Shown one piece after another: positions 9,407-17,261 of a stretch of 37,152 nt of DNA. Where the stretch lies: positions 1 through 37,152 of the forward strand of contig NZ_JAGCNF010000150.1 of NCBI RefSeq assembly GCF_017646085.1. Reading direction: 5' to 3'. This DNA comes from Campylobacter sp. (GTDB lineage Bacteria; Campylobacterota; Campylobacteria; Campylobacterales; Campylobacteraceae). The notes under the pieces are model-generated. The model had not been told where the DNA came from. It did no database searches and worked only from the letters and a program-made list of their open reading frames with translations. The number at the start of each line of letters is the position of its first letter. The stretch's first letter is position 1. The position numbers were made by a program, and so were the translations under genes.

Positions 9407-10069
9407 ATGAACTCTATTTTTCCAGATCCATTAACTGCTCCAAAGGACGCTCCACTAGCATATGGTGGCGACCTAAGTAGCGAAATTTTACTTGATGCGT
9501 ATATGCATGGTATTTTTCCGTGGCCGTGTGATGGGGTGATATTTTGGCATAGCCCTGACCCAAGGGCAATATTTTATCCACAAAATATTAAAATTCAAAA
9601 GAGTTTAAGGCCATTTTTAAGGGATTATAGAGTTAAATTTGATTATAATTTTGCAAATTTTATCAATTTTTGCAAAACTCATAGAGAACAAAATGAGCCA
9701 ACTTGGATAGATCAAAATGTTGTAGATAGCTATATTAAGATGCACAAATTAGGCTATGCACACAGCGTAGAAGTCTATTTAGGAGATGAGCTTATTGGCG
9801 GGCTTTATGGGCTGATTTTTGGTAAGATTTTTTGTGGTGAAAGTATGATTAGTAAAGGCAAAAATGCCTCCAAAGTCGCTTTAATAACACTAGCTAAAGC
9901 ATTAGCAAAATATGATTTTATCATAGATGCACAAGTAATGAATCCTCATCTTAAATTTATGGGAGCTCAGGATTTAGCTAGGGATAAATTTTTGACTCTG
10001 CTTAAGATAAAATCAAATCAATCAAGCGGATTTGAAAATTTTAAAGATTTAGAGTTAAATTTGGAATAA
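9407..10069 (+). CDS. aat: Leucyl/phenylalanyl-tRNA--protein transferase
   Basis: Adds Leu or Phe from aminoacyl-tRNA to proteins with N-terminal Arg or Lys, creating N-degrons that ClpS recognises. The 220-residue product shows LAYGGDLSSEILLDAYMHG (~18-36), the GIFPWP motif, WHSPDPRAIF (~48-57), and the GNAT-like core GGLYGLIFGKIFCGESMIS (~131-149). Length is close to the usual ~230. It starts three bases after the clpA stop, so clpS-clpA-aat form one N-end-rule operon. Its 3' end contains the predicted sigma54 promoter for flgB. Confidence 0.96.
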   Translation: MNSIFPDPLTAPKDAPLAYGGDLSSEILLDAYMHGIFPWPCDGVIFWHSPDPRAIFYPQNIKIQKSLRPFLRDYRVKFDYNFANFINFCKTHREQNEPTWIDQNVVDSYIKMHKLGYAHSVEVYLGDELIGGLYGLIFGKIFCGESMISKGKNASKVALITLAKALAKYDFIIDAQVMNPHLKFMGAQDLARDKFLTLLKIKSNQSSGFENFKDLELNLE

Positions 10070-10078
10070 ATATTGCTT
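10061..10078 (+). promoter_or_regulatory. Predicted sigma54 (RpoN) promoter for flgB-flgC-fliE
   Basis: TTGGAATAAATATTGCTT matches the -24/-12 pattern (YTGGCAC-N5-TTGCW) with exact GG-to-GC spacing; the -12 half is perfect and the -24 half keeps TTGG. It overlaps the last nine bases of aat. Transcription would start near 10088, leaving a short leader before flgB. RpoN control of rod and hook genes is established in Campylobacter, so site and target agree. Confidence 0.7.
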
Positions 10079-10110
10079 ATGTATTGCAATAAATTTAAAA
10101 AGGATATATG

Positions 10111-10551
10111 ATGTACGCAGGTTTTAGTACTAGCAAATCAAAACAATTAGTAGATTCAGCTCTTGGCAGTAGGGTTGCTAGAAACCAATTAATAGCTAGC
10201 AATATTGCAAATATCGATACTCCTTTTTATAAAGCTAAAGATATCGATTTTGAAACCGCTTTAATAGAAAAAAAAAGAGAGGTATATAAACTAGGTGCTA
10301 GTGAGCCAAAATTAGAACTGGCTAGAACAAATGATAAACATTTTGCCGCAATCGATTTTCCATCAGTTAAGATTCCAACTATATATCTACGTGATGGTCA
10401 TATGGCTAGAAATGACGCTAATACTGTCGATCTAGATATCGAAACTAGCGAAATGAGTAAAAATGTTTTAATGATTCAAGCACTAGATTCAGCTAGCAAA
10501 AAACATGGCGATATCTTTAAAAGCGTAATAGACGCAAGTGGAAAAATATAA
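10111..10551 (+). CDS. flgB: Flagellar basal-body rod protein FlgB
   Basis: Proximal rod subunit of the flagellar basal body, exported by the flagellar type III system. The 146-residue protein has the conserved rod N-terminus with RNQLIASNIANIDTPFYKAKDIDFE (beginning ~residue 26, the ANxxTPxY signature) and a C-terminal amphipathic helix. Two ATGs are adjacent (10108 and 10111); the AGGA at 10101-10104 is only three bases from the first but six from the second, so I choose 10111. It leads flgC and fliE behind a likely sigma54 promoter. Confidence 0.94.
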   Translation: MYAGFSTSKSKQLVDSALGSRVARNQLIASNIANIDTPFYKAKDIDFETALIEKKREVYKLGASEPKLELARTNDKHFAAIDFPSVKIPTIYLRDGHMARNDANTVDLDIETSEMSKNVLMIQALDSASKKHGDIFKSVIDASGKI

Positions 10552-10561
10552 AGGATAAATA

Positions 10562-11056
10562 ATGGCATACTTAAGTGATTTTGATATTAGCGGATATGGA
10601 CTTAGTGCGCAACGCTTTAGAATGAATGTAATTAGCTCAAATATAGCTAATGCAAATACTACTAGAACTGCTGAAGGCGGCCCATACCGCCGTAAAGAGG
10701 TTGTATTTAAGGCAATTGAATTTGATAAAGAGCTAAATAAGCAACTAAATGCTAAAAATGATTTTTTAGAAAATGAAAACCCGCTAGATGATCCAGATGC
10801 GCCAAGATTTCCAAAACCTGCGATCTCAACTGTGATAGTCGATAAAATCGTACGTGATGATAAAAATTTTAAAATGAAATTTGATCCAACTCACCCAGAT
10901 GCAAATGAAAAAGGTTATGTAATGCTACCAAACATAAATCCAGTCATTGAGATGGCGGATTTAATCGAAGCTACAAGAGCCTATCAAGCTAATGTCTCAG
11001 CCTTCCAAAGCGCTAAGGCAATCGCAACAAGTGCCATTGATATGATGAAAGGATAA
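10562..11056 (+). CDS. flgC: Flagellar basal-body rod protein FlgC
   Basis: Second proximal rod subunit. The 164-residue protein begins with the rod-family helix ISGYGLSAQRFRMNVISSNI followed by ANANTTRTAEGGPYRRKEVVF (the ANxxT..GGPYRR signature), and ends with the canonical NINPVIEMADLIEATRAYQ helix (~residues 123-141) that packs in the rod core. An AAGGAT ribosome-binding site precedes the ATG. It is ten bases after flgB and four before fliE, in the usual flgB-flgC-fliE order. Confidence 0.97.
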   Translation: MAYLSDFDISGYGLSAQRFRMNVISSNIANANTTRTAEGGPYRRKEVVFKAIEFDKELNKQLNAKNDFLENENPLDDPDAPRFPKPAISTVIVDKIVRDDKNFKMKFDPTHPDANEKGYVMLPNINPVIEMADLIEATRAYQANVSAFQSAKAIATSAIDMMKG

Positions 11057-11060
11057 TTGA

Positions 11061-11351
11061 ATGAACATTAATAATATATCAAATTTAAATCCATTAGAGC
11101 AAAAAAGTAGTAAAAATGATAATTTACTAGATCAAAGTTTCTCTGATATTTTAACCAAAACTCTAGGCGAACTAAATGACGTCCAACAAAAAGCTGATAA
11201 AGCAGTAGCTGACCTAGCAACTGGAGAAGTAAAAGATCTACACCAAGCAGCAATTGCAATTGGCAAGGCTGAAACCAGTATGAAACTAATGCTAGAAGTT
11301 AGAAATAAAGCTATAAGCGCATATAAAGAGATAGCAAGAACACAGCTATAA
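11061..11351 (+). CDS. fliE: Flagellar hook-basal body protein FliE
   Basis: Small protein linking the MS ring and export gate to the rod. The 96-residue product has the FliE C-terminal signature: TGEVKDLHQAAIAIGKAETS (~residues 54-73) followed by MKLMLEVRNKAISAYKEIAR, and a disordered polar N-terminus. Length matches the family (~100). The stop overlaps the start of the downstream penicillin-binding protein as TAATG, so the PBP is translated from the flagellar transcript unless it has its own promoter. Confidence 0.95.
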   Translation: MNINNISNLNPLEQKSSKNDNLLDQSFSDILTKTLGELNDVQQKADKAVADLATGEVKDLHQAAIAIGKAETSMKLMLEVRNKAISAYKEIARTQL

Positions 11352-13186
11352 TGAGCCAAAATAGTAGCCAAAGCAAAGTATATGTAGTATTTTTGCTAAT
11401 TGTTCTTGGTATCTTTATATTCTTAACAGTTATATTTTACCGATCTAGTATCGAGCGTCGCCTTCCAAAACTCCAAAGTAGTGACTATACCAGTGCTATG
11501 CGTGGCTCTATATTAAGCCAAGATGGATTTAGCCTAGCAAGCAGTCAAAAACTCTTTAAAGCGATGGTAGATACTAGAAATATTGATCCAAATAAAAAAG
11601 AGTTATTTATCAAACTATATACTTTATATAGTGGTGATGACCCTAAAAAAATTAGAAAAATCCTAGCAAAAAAAGGCTTAGTAACTCTATCATATGAGAT
11701 TGATGCCAAAGGTGCTGCATATCTAAAAGAGTTAGCTAGAAAGCTATATAGAAATAAAGTATTTATCGCCTATCAAGATCCAAAAACCGGTATAGTCTCT
11801 ACTCAAGGAATGAGCATTATAGAAAGTGGTGAAAGACGAATATATATGGCAAGTGATGCTTTAACGCCAGCTATTGGCTACATTAAAAAGATTGAAATAG
11901 ATGGTATTACAAAAGTTGAAGGAGTAAAAGGAATTGAAAAAGTATATGATAACTTGTTATCTTCTACTCAAGATGAGCTAACAAAAGGACCAAGAGATCT
12001 AGCAAATACAATAATTTTAAGTAAAGACGCTGAGCTATCTCGCCGTATTGATGGCTATAATGTCGTGCTAAATATTCCATTAAAACTACAAAAAACTCTA
12101 GAAAAAATGGCTTTAGCTAAGATGAATGATTTAATGGCTAAAGAGGTGGTAATCGGCATTATGGAGGCCAAAAGTGGCGCAGTAGTATCACTTGTTTCAA
12201 CCTCTAGATATAATCCATCAAATATTACCAAAAAAGATTATCAAGCATTAAATTCAACAGCAAGCGAATACGCTTATGAGATGGGTTCAGTTATGAAACC
12301 ATTTATCTTTGCCCTACTTTTAAAAGCTGGCAAAATCGATCCACTTGAGATAATAAATGTCTATGGTGGTAAATATAAACTAGGTAAACGAACAATCACT
12401 GATAGCCATAAAAATGATACTCTAAGCGCCCAAGATGTAATTGTAGAATCTTCCAATGTTGGTATGATTCAAATTGTAGATAGATTAAGCGAATTTGAAC
12501 TTTATAATGGTCTTTTAGAATTTGGATTTTCTAAAAAGAGCGGAATCGATCTAAGCTATGAACAAGTTGGCAATATGCCATCAATCTCTAAACTATAAAA
12601 TAAGGTATATAAATCCACGCTAAGCTATGGGTATGGCGTCCAAGCTACATTTATACAGCTTCTAAGCGCCTATAATGCAATCACAAATGATGGTGTTATG
12701 GTTACACCACGCATAGCTAGTCATCTAGAAAAGGATTCTAAAACCTATAAATACAAAGAACAAGAGTTTACCCAAATTCTCTCAAAAGCTCAAGCTCAAA
12801 AGATGAAAGATATCCTAATCAAAGTTGTAGAAAGTCCTAACGGAACTGCTAGAAGAACACAAATCCCAGGCCTAATAATTGGCGGCAAAACTGGTACTGC
12901 GCATATCGCTACAAGTGGTGGTTATAGCGATAAGCGCTATAATGCAAATTTCTTTGGCTTTGTCCGTGATGCCAAAGGCAAGGAATATACAATTGGCGTT
13001 TTAGTACGTGAACCAATGAAGCCATATCCATACTACTATGCTTCATGGAGTGCATTGCCAATATTTCGCTCAACTATCGAGCTAATGGTAGAAAATGGCT
13101 ACCTAACTCCAGCTAAACTAGACCCAAAAGCGATTAAAGCCATTAATGCTAAAGAGGGTAAGAATATAAATGTAATATTAGACTAA
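11351..13186 (+). pseudogene. ftsI: Division-type class B penicillin-binding protein (FtsI/PbpB) interrupted by an in-frame TAA
   Basis: Peptidoglycan D,D-transpeptidase of the FtsI/PBP3 type. The same frame runs from the ATG at 11351 to the stop at 13186 (611 sense codons) but is broken by TAA at 12596-12598 (codon 416). There is a single TM helix (~residues 9-28), a dimerisation/pedestal domain (~45-190) and a transpeptidase domain with the SxxK serine at Ser313 (GSVMKP) and SxN at 367-369 (SSN). The third motif, KTGT at codon 513, lies after the stop, so the 415-residue product could not be active. Homology is continuous across the stop (SKL-stop-NKVYKSTLSYGYG), so no frameshift is involved; one base change from GAA, AAA or CAA would explain it. 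A restart ATG at 12698 has no good ribosome-binding site. In C. jejuni the intact gene (pbpB) follows fliE in the same way. Since such enzymes are normally essential, a sequence error or real readthrough must be considered. Confidence 0.85.
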
Positions 13187-13224
13187 ATTTAACGCAAATA
13201 AAATCTTTTTAAGTCTCTTTTGCA

Positions 13225-13230
13225 TATAAT
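13225..13230 (+). promoter_or_regulatory. Probable -10 box for mqnE
   Basis: TGCATATAAT places a perfect TATAAT 26 bases before the mqnE ATG in a 70-base gap after the penicillin-binding protein. T-rich stretches precede it, as in many Campylobacter sigma70 promoters. An AGG at 13247-13249 serves as ribosome-binding site, seven bases before the ATG. Confidence 0.6.
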
Positions 13231-13256
13231 TTAAGTTTTATTTTTTAGGTAGGATT

Positions 13257-14342
13257 ATGAATTTAATAGACAAGTTAGAAAACAATCAAAGATTGGAATT
13301 TGATGATGCTATAAAGCTTTATGATTTAGATCTATTTACTCTAGGTAAATATGCCAATAAAATCAGAGAAGCTAAAAATGGCAAAAAAGTATATTTTAAT
13401 ATAAATCGTCATATAAATCCAACGAATTTATGTGCTGATGTGTGTAAATTCTGTGCTTTTTCTTCTCACCGCCAAAGCGCTGAGAAGAGTTATACAATGA
13501 GCTATGAGCAGATTATGGAAGCAGTAGATAAAAGCGTACTAAATGGCGCTAAAGAGATTCATATAGTATCAGCTCACAATCCAAATGTATCATGGCAATG
13601 GTATCTAGAAATTTTTAAAATGATAAAAGATAAATATCCAAATTTACACATAAAAGCACTTACTGCTGCTGAGGTTGATTACTTGCATAGAAAACATGGC
13701 CTAAGCTATGAAGAAGTGATAGAAAAAATGATAGAGTATGGTGTCGATAGTATGCCAGGTGGCGGAGCTGAGATATTTGATGAAGGTATTAGAGCTGAGA
13801 TCTGCAAAGGCAAAGTAAGTAGCGATAACTGGCTAAAAATACATTCGCTTTGGCACCAAAAAGGCCGTCAAAGCAATGCTACAATGTTATTTGGTCATAT
13901 TGAAAATAAAGAGCATAGAATAGATCATATTTTACGAATTCGCTCACTACAAGATAGCTCGCTTGCTTTACAAAATGGTGGTGGATTTAACGCTTTTATT
14001 CCGCTAGTTTATCAAAGAGATAATAATTATTTAAAAAATATCCCATTTTTAGGATCGGTTGAAATCTTAAAAACGATGGCAATTAGCAGAATTTTATTAG
14101 ACAATATAAATCATATCAAAGCCTATTGGGCGACCTCTACGCTAAATTTAGCCCTTGTAGCGCAAGAATTTGGCGCTGATGATTTAGATGGCACAATAGA
14201 AAAAGAGAGTATTCAAAGTAGCGCAGGCGCAGCAAGCAAAAATGGTAAAAGCGAACGTGAATTTATAGAACTAATCCAAACTAGCGGCTTTATTCCAGTG
14301 CAACGTGATAGTTTATATAATGAATTAATAATCCACAATTAG
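13257..14342 (+). CDS. mqnE: Aminofutalosine synthase (radical SAM)
   Basis: Radical SAM enzyme of the futalosine menaquinone pathway; it joins the adenosyl group of SAM to 3-[(1-carboxyvinyl)oxy]benzoate to give aminofutalosine. The 4Fe-4S motif CADVCKFC is at Cys59, Cys63, Cys66. The 361-residue length, the VSAHNPNVSWQWYLE and SMPGGGAEIFDE segments and the QGGGFNAFIPL-like end distinguish MqnE from its sister MqnC, which is also in this window (28253-29299). It heads a plus-strand run with a purine permease and a phosphoribosyltransferase, fitting because aminofutalosine cleavage releases adenine. Confidence 0.93.
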   Translation: MNLIDKLENNQRLEFDDAIKLYDLDLFTLGKYANKIREAKNGKKVYFNINRHINPTNLCADVCKFCAFSSHRQSAEKSYTMSYEQIMEAVDKSVLNGAKEIHIVSAHNPNVSWQWYLEIFKMIKDKYPNLHIKALTAAEVDYLHRKHGLSYEEVIEKMIEYGVDSMPGGGAEIFDEGIRAEICKGKVSSDNWLKIHSLWHQKGRQSNATMLFGHIENKEHRIDHILRIRSLQDSSLALQNGGGFNAFIPLVYQRDNNYLKNIPFLGSVEILKTMAISRILLDNINHIKAYWATSTLNLALVAQEFGADDLDGTIEKESIQSSAGAASKNGKSEREFIELIQTSGFIPVQRDSLYNELIIHN

Positions 14343-14350
14343 GAAAAAAT

Positions 14351-15673
14351 ATGGATATATTTAAACTCAAACAAAATGGTACAACTATAAAGCAAGAGCT
14401 AAATGCAGCGCTTACAACATTCTTAGCCATGCTCTACATTGTTCCAGTCAATGCTTTGATCCTTAGCGATGCTGGTATGCCAAAAGAGGCTTTGCTAGTA
14501 GCTACTGCTCTTATTACAATTATTGCTACTATATTTAATGGTCTATGGGCAAACACTCCAGTAGCGCTAAGCACCGGAATGGGGTTAAATGCTTACTTTA
14601 CTTATAGTATGGTAATTGGTATGCAAATTCCATGGCAAACAGCACTTGGGGCAATATTTATTAGCTCTGCGATATTTACTGCTTTAAGCTTTACAAATTT
14701 TCGCCTTTGGATCATTAAAAACATTCCACTAGACCTACGATGCGCTATAAGTGCTGGTATTGGAGCATTTATCTGCTTTATTGGTTTATCACAAATGGGA
14801 TTAATCGTATCAAATTCAGCTACTAAAGTCGCCATTGGCGATGCTAGCGATCCAAAAGTATTAGTTGGTATTGCTGGGATTGTATTAATGATTTTATTTT
14901 GGGCGCTTAAAGTGCGTGGTGGTTTTGTCTTAGCTATTGCAGTTACGTCTATTGGTGCATGGATATTTGGAATTTATGAGATGCCAAAGGATATAGTTTC
15001 AATGCCTGTTAGTATTGAGCCTATTTTTGGTGAGCTAGATATTATCTCAGCATTAAAAATATCGCTACTTCCAGCAGTTTTAACACTTTTTGTAACACAT
15101 CTATTTGATAGCATTGGCACACTTACAGGAGTTGGAAATAGAGCAAATTTATTCGAACACGCCGATGGAGAGCGTAAATTAGCTAAAAATTTAGAAAGCG
15201 ATGCAATTGCAAGTATGGCTGGCGCAGTGATGGGTACTAGTACTATTACAGCATTTGCTGAGAGCGCTAGTGGTGTTGAAGCTGGTGGTAGAACTGGGCT
15301 TACAGCAGTTTTTGTAGGTATGTTTTTTATATTTACTCTATTTTTCTTACCACTTTTTGGTTCAATTCCAGCCAATGCAATATATCCAGTTCTTGTAATG
15401 GTAGGTGTTTTAATGTTTAGTGAACTTGGCAAAATCAACTACTCCGACCCAGCTATCTGTGTTTCGACATTTTTAACTGTGACATTAATGCCACTAACCT
15501 ACTCTATTACAATTGGATTAAGTGTTGGGTTTATATCATATTTTATCGTAAAATTAGCACTTAGAAAATGGGGAGATCTAAATTTAGGCATTATAACTCT
15601 AGCAATTATTAGTCTATTTGCCTTTATTGCTAGCTCAACTCCAAATCTATTTAAATATATCTTAGGAAATTAA
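14351..15673 (+). CDS. NCS2-family purine permease (AzgA/PbuG-like)
   Basis: Polytopic inner-membrane transporter of the nucleobase-cation symporter 2 (AzgA) subfamily, with 440 residues and roughly 12-14 hydrophobic segments. The family-typical start TIKQELNAALTTFLAMLYIV and NALILSDAGMP, the substrate-region stretch ALSTGMGLNAYFTYS (~residues 72-86) and the HLFDSIGTLTGVGNRANL and AFAESASGVEAGGRTGLTA segments point to the adenine/guanine/hypoxanthine branch rather than uracil/xanthine. It sits eight bases after mqnE and one before a phosphoribosyltransferase, a permease-plus-salvage pairing. The exact base transported cannot be told from sequence. Confidence 0.9.
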   Translation: MDIFKLKQNGTTIKQELNAALTTFLAMLYIVPVNALILSDAGMPKEALLVATALITIIATIFNGLWANTPVALSTGMGLNAYFTYSMVIGMQIPWQTALGAIFISSAIFTALSFTNFRLWIIKNIPLDLRCAISAGIGAFICFIGLSQMGLIVSNSATKVAIGDASDPKVLVGIAGIVLMILFWALKVRGGFVLAIAVTSIGAWIFGIYEMPKDIVSMPVSIEPIFGELDIISALKISLLPAVLTLFVTHLFDSIGTLTGVGNRANLFEHADGERKLAKNLESDAIASMAGAVMGTSTITAFAESASGVEAGGRTGLTAVFVGMFFIFTLFFLPLFGSIPANAIYPVLVMVGVLMFSELGKINYSDPAICVSTFLTVTLMPLTYSITIGLSVGFISYFIVKLALRKWGDLNLGIITLAIISLFAFIASSTPNLFKYILGN

Positions 15674-15674
15674 A

Positions 15675-16118
15675 ATGACATATTATGATTTTGATTCGTT
15701 TAGACATGATGCAAAGGTTTTAGCACAAAAAGTCAAGAGTGAATTTGACCCAGATGCAATTTTAGGTATTGCTAGAGGTGGGCTAACTTTAGCTCACTTT
15801 TTGGCAAATGCTCTTGATATTAGAGATTGCTTTAGTCTAAATTCAATCCACTATGAAAAAAGCAAGAAGCTTGATACTATTAATATTTATAATATTCCAG
15901 ATCTAAGCAAATTCAAAAAAGTATTAATAACTGATGATATTATAGATAGTGGTGAATCAATGGTAGCAATTAAGAAAAAAATTAGCAATATGTATCCAAA
16001 TTTAGAGATTGCCGTAGCTACTATATTTTATAAACCAAAAGCTTTGATGTTGCCTAATTTTACTATCAAAGAAGCTGATGATTGGATTGAGTTTTTTTGG
16101 GATTTAAGTTTGGAGTAA
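15675..16118 (+). CDS. Purine-type phosphoribosyltransferase
   Basis: Type I phosphoribosyltransferase that would attach a base to PRPP. In 147 residues it shows the PPi-loop GIARGG (31-36) and the PRPP motif VLITDDIIDSGESM (83-96) with the paired acidic residues; the C-terminus ends with WIEFFWDLSLE, as in bacterial xanthine/guanine/hypoxanthine transferases. It follows the NCS2 permease directly and mqnE one gene earlier, so it probably salvages imported purine or the base freed during menaquinone synthesis. Substrate (hypoxanthine, guanine, xanthine) is undetermined; it is not the apt (adenine) subtype by length and motif context. Confidence 0.85.
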   Translation: MTYYDFDSFRHDAKVLAQKVKSEFDPDAILGIARGGLTLAHFLANALDIRDCFSLNSIHYEKSKKLDTINIYNIPDLSKFKKVLITDDIIDSGESMVAIKKKISNMYPNLEIAVATIFYKPKALMLPNFTIKEADDWIEFFWDLSLE

Positions 16119-16121
16119 TAA

Positions 16122-17261
16122 ATGCGAGCTGAGATTTTGCTATATTATTTTTGCACAGGGCTTACTTTGTGCATACTTTATGCTACTCAGCCTATTGGAC
16201 CAATTTTTGAAAATGAGCTTGGTATTTCAAAAACCCAAGCCGCACTATTTACTACTGCAATTATGACTCCGCTGGCATTTGCTGGAATTTTTTATGGATA
16301 TCTACTTGAAAAAATTCCAATCAAAAATATATTAGTTATAGCTTTTTTACTCCTTGGGATTAGTGAAATTGTTTTTAGTTTTATAGATTCATATTTTTGG
16401 CTTTTAAATATCCGTGGATTTCAAGGTCTTTTAATTCCAGCAGTACTAACTGGAATTATGAGTTATATAAGTCAAATTTCATCAAAAGATAGCGTTGCAA
16501 GCGCTATAGGTGCGTATATTGGCGTTACTATAATTGGCGGATTTATGGGGCGAGCGTTAAGTGGATTTTTTACAGATATATTTGGCTGGAGACCATTTTT
16601 CTTTATTATTGGCTGCGTTGCTATTTTTGCTTCAATTTTACTACTTAAATTTAGCCAAAATATTAAAGCTAGTTATCTAAAACCACGATTAATAGATATA
16701 ATCCATACTCTAAAGCTTCGTCATAATCTTTATATATTTTTAATGATTTTTGGGATATTTTTTACATTTCAAGCGATGCTTAACTTTATCCCATTTGAAC
16801 TAGCCAGAATTGATGAAAACTATAACTCATCAAAGGCTGGAATGCTATATATTGGCTATTTAGTTGGTGTTTTAGTTGCATTTAATACTAAAAAAATTAC
16901 AGCCCTATTTCGCAGTCCAATAACTGCTATAATAGCTGGAATTATAACCCTTATCATTGCTATTCAAATTTTTAGGATCGAGAGTTTTGGGCTTATTTTT
17001 GTAGCAATGGTAATTTTTTGCCTTGGAAATTTCATAGCCCACTCTATTGCTAGTGGATTTGTAAATAAGATGGCTACAACGCATAAAGGAATCTCAAATG
17101 GTCTTTATGTGAGCTTTTACTATTTTGGCGGAGCGCTTGGTAGCTTTATCCCTGGACTTATTTATATGCCTTTTGGCTGGAATGCCTTTTTATGGCTTCT
17201 TAGCATTATTGCTTTTATTTCGCTAATTTTTATAACGGCTATACATGATCTCAAAGCTTAA
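16122..17261 (+). CDS. MFS transporter, 12-TM
   Basis: Major facilitator protein of 379 residues with about 12 hydrophobic helices. The region after TM2 (FYGYLLEKIPIKNILVIAF) occupies the usual MFS loop 2-3 motif position, and the internal repeat (TM7 starting ~residue 200) is clear. It resembles the DHA1/AraJ-type exporters in start and length. The gene begins three bases after the phosphoribosyltransferase and overlaps the next membrane gene by 17 bases, so it belongs to the mqnE transcription unit. The substrate is unknown; purine, drug or metabolite export are all possible. Confidence 0.85.
   Translation: MRAEILLYYFCTGLTLCILYATQPIGPIFENELGISKTQAALFTTAIMTPLAFAGIFYGYLLEKIPIKNILVIAFLLLGISEIVFSFIDSYFWLLNIRGFQGLLIPAVLTGIMSYISQISSKDSVASAIGAYIGVTIIGGFMGRALSGFFTDIFGWRPFFFIIGCVAIFASILLLKFSQNIKASYLKPRLIDIIHTLKLRHNLYIFLMIFGIFFTFQAMLNFIPFELARIDENYNSSKAGMLYIGYLVGVLVAFNTKKITALFRSPITAIIAGIITLIIAIQIFRIESFGLIFVAMVIFCLGNFIAHSIASGFVNKMATTHKGISNGLYVSFYYFGGALGSFIPGLIYMPFGWNAFLWLLSIIAFISLIFITAIHDLKA

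Noticed and set aside
12540-12700. Frameshift as the cause of the break in the penicillin-binding protein
   Set aside because: The sequence on both sides of TAA 12596-12598 is in one frame with continuous homology, so a base substitution explains it and an insertion or deletion does not.
12698-13186. Independent gene starting at ATG 12698
   Set aside because: Same frame as the penicillin-binding protein, begins in mid transpeptidase domain and has no ribosome-binding site; it is the tail of the interrupted gene.
14974-15438. 154-codon minus-strand open frame
   Set aside because: Antisense to the purine permease, Pro/Ser/Ile composition typical of antisense of membrane genes; no support.
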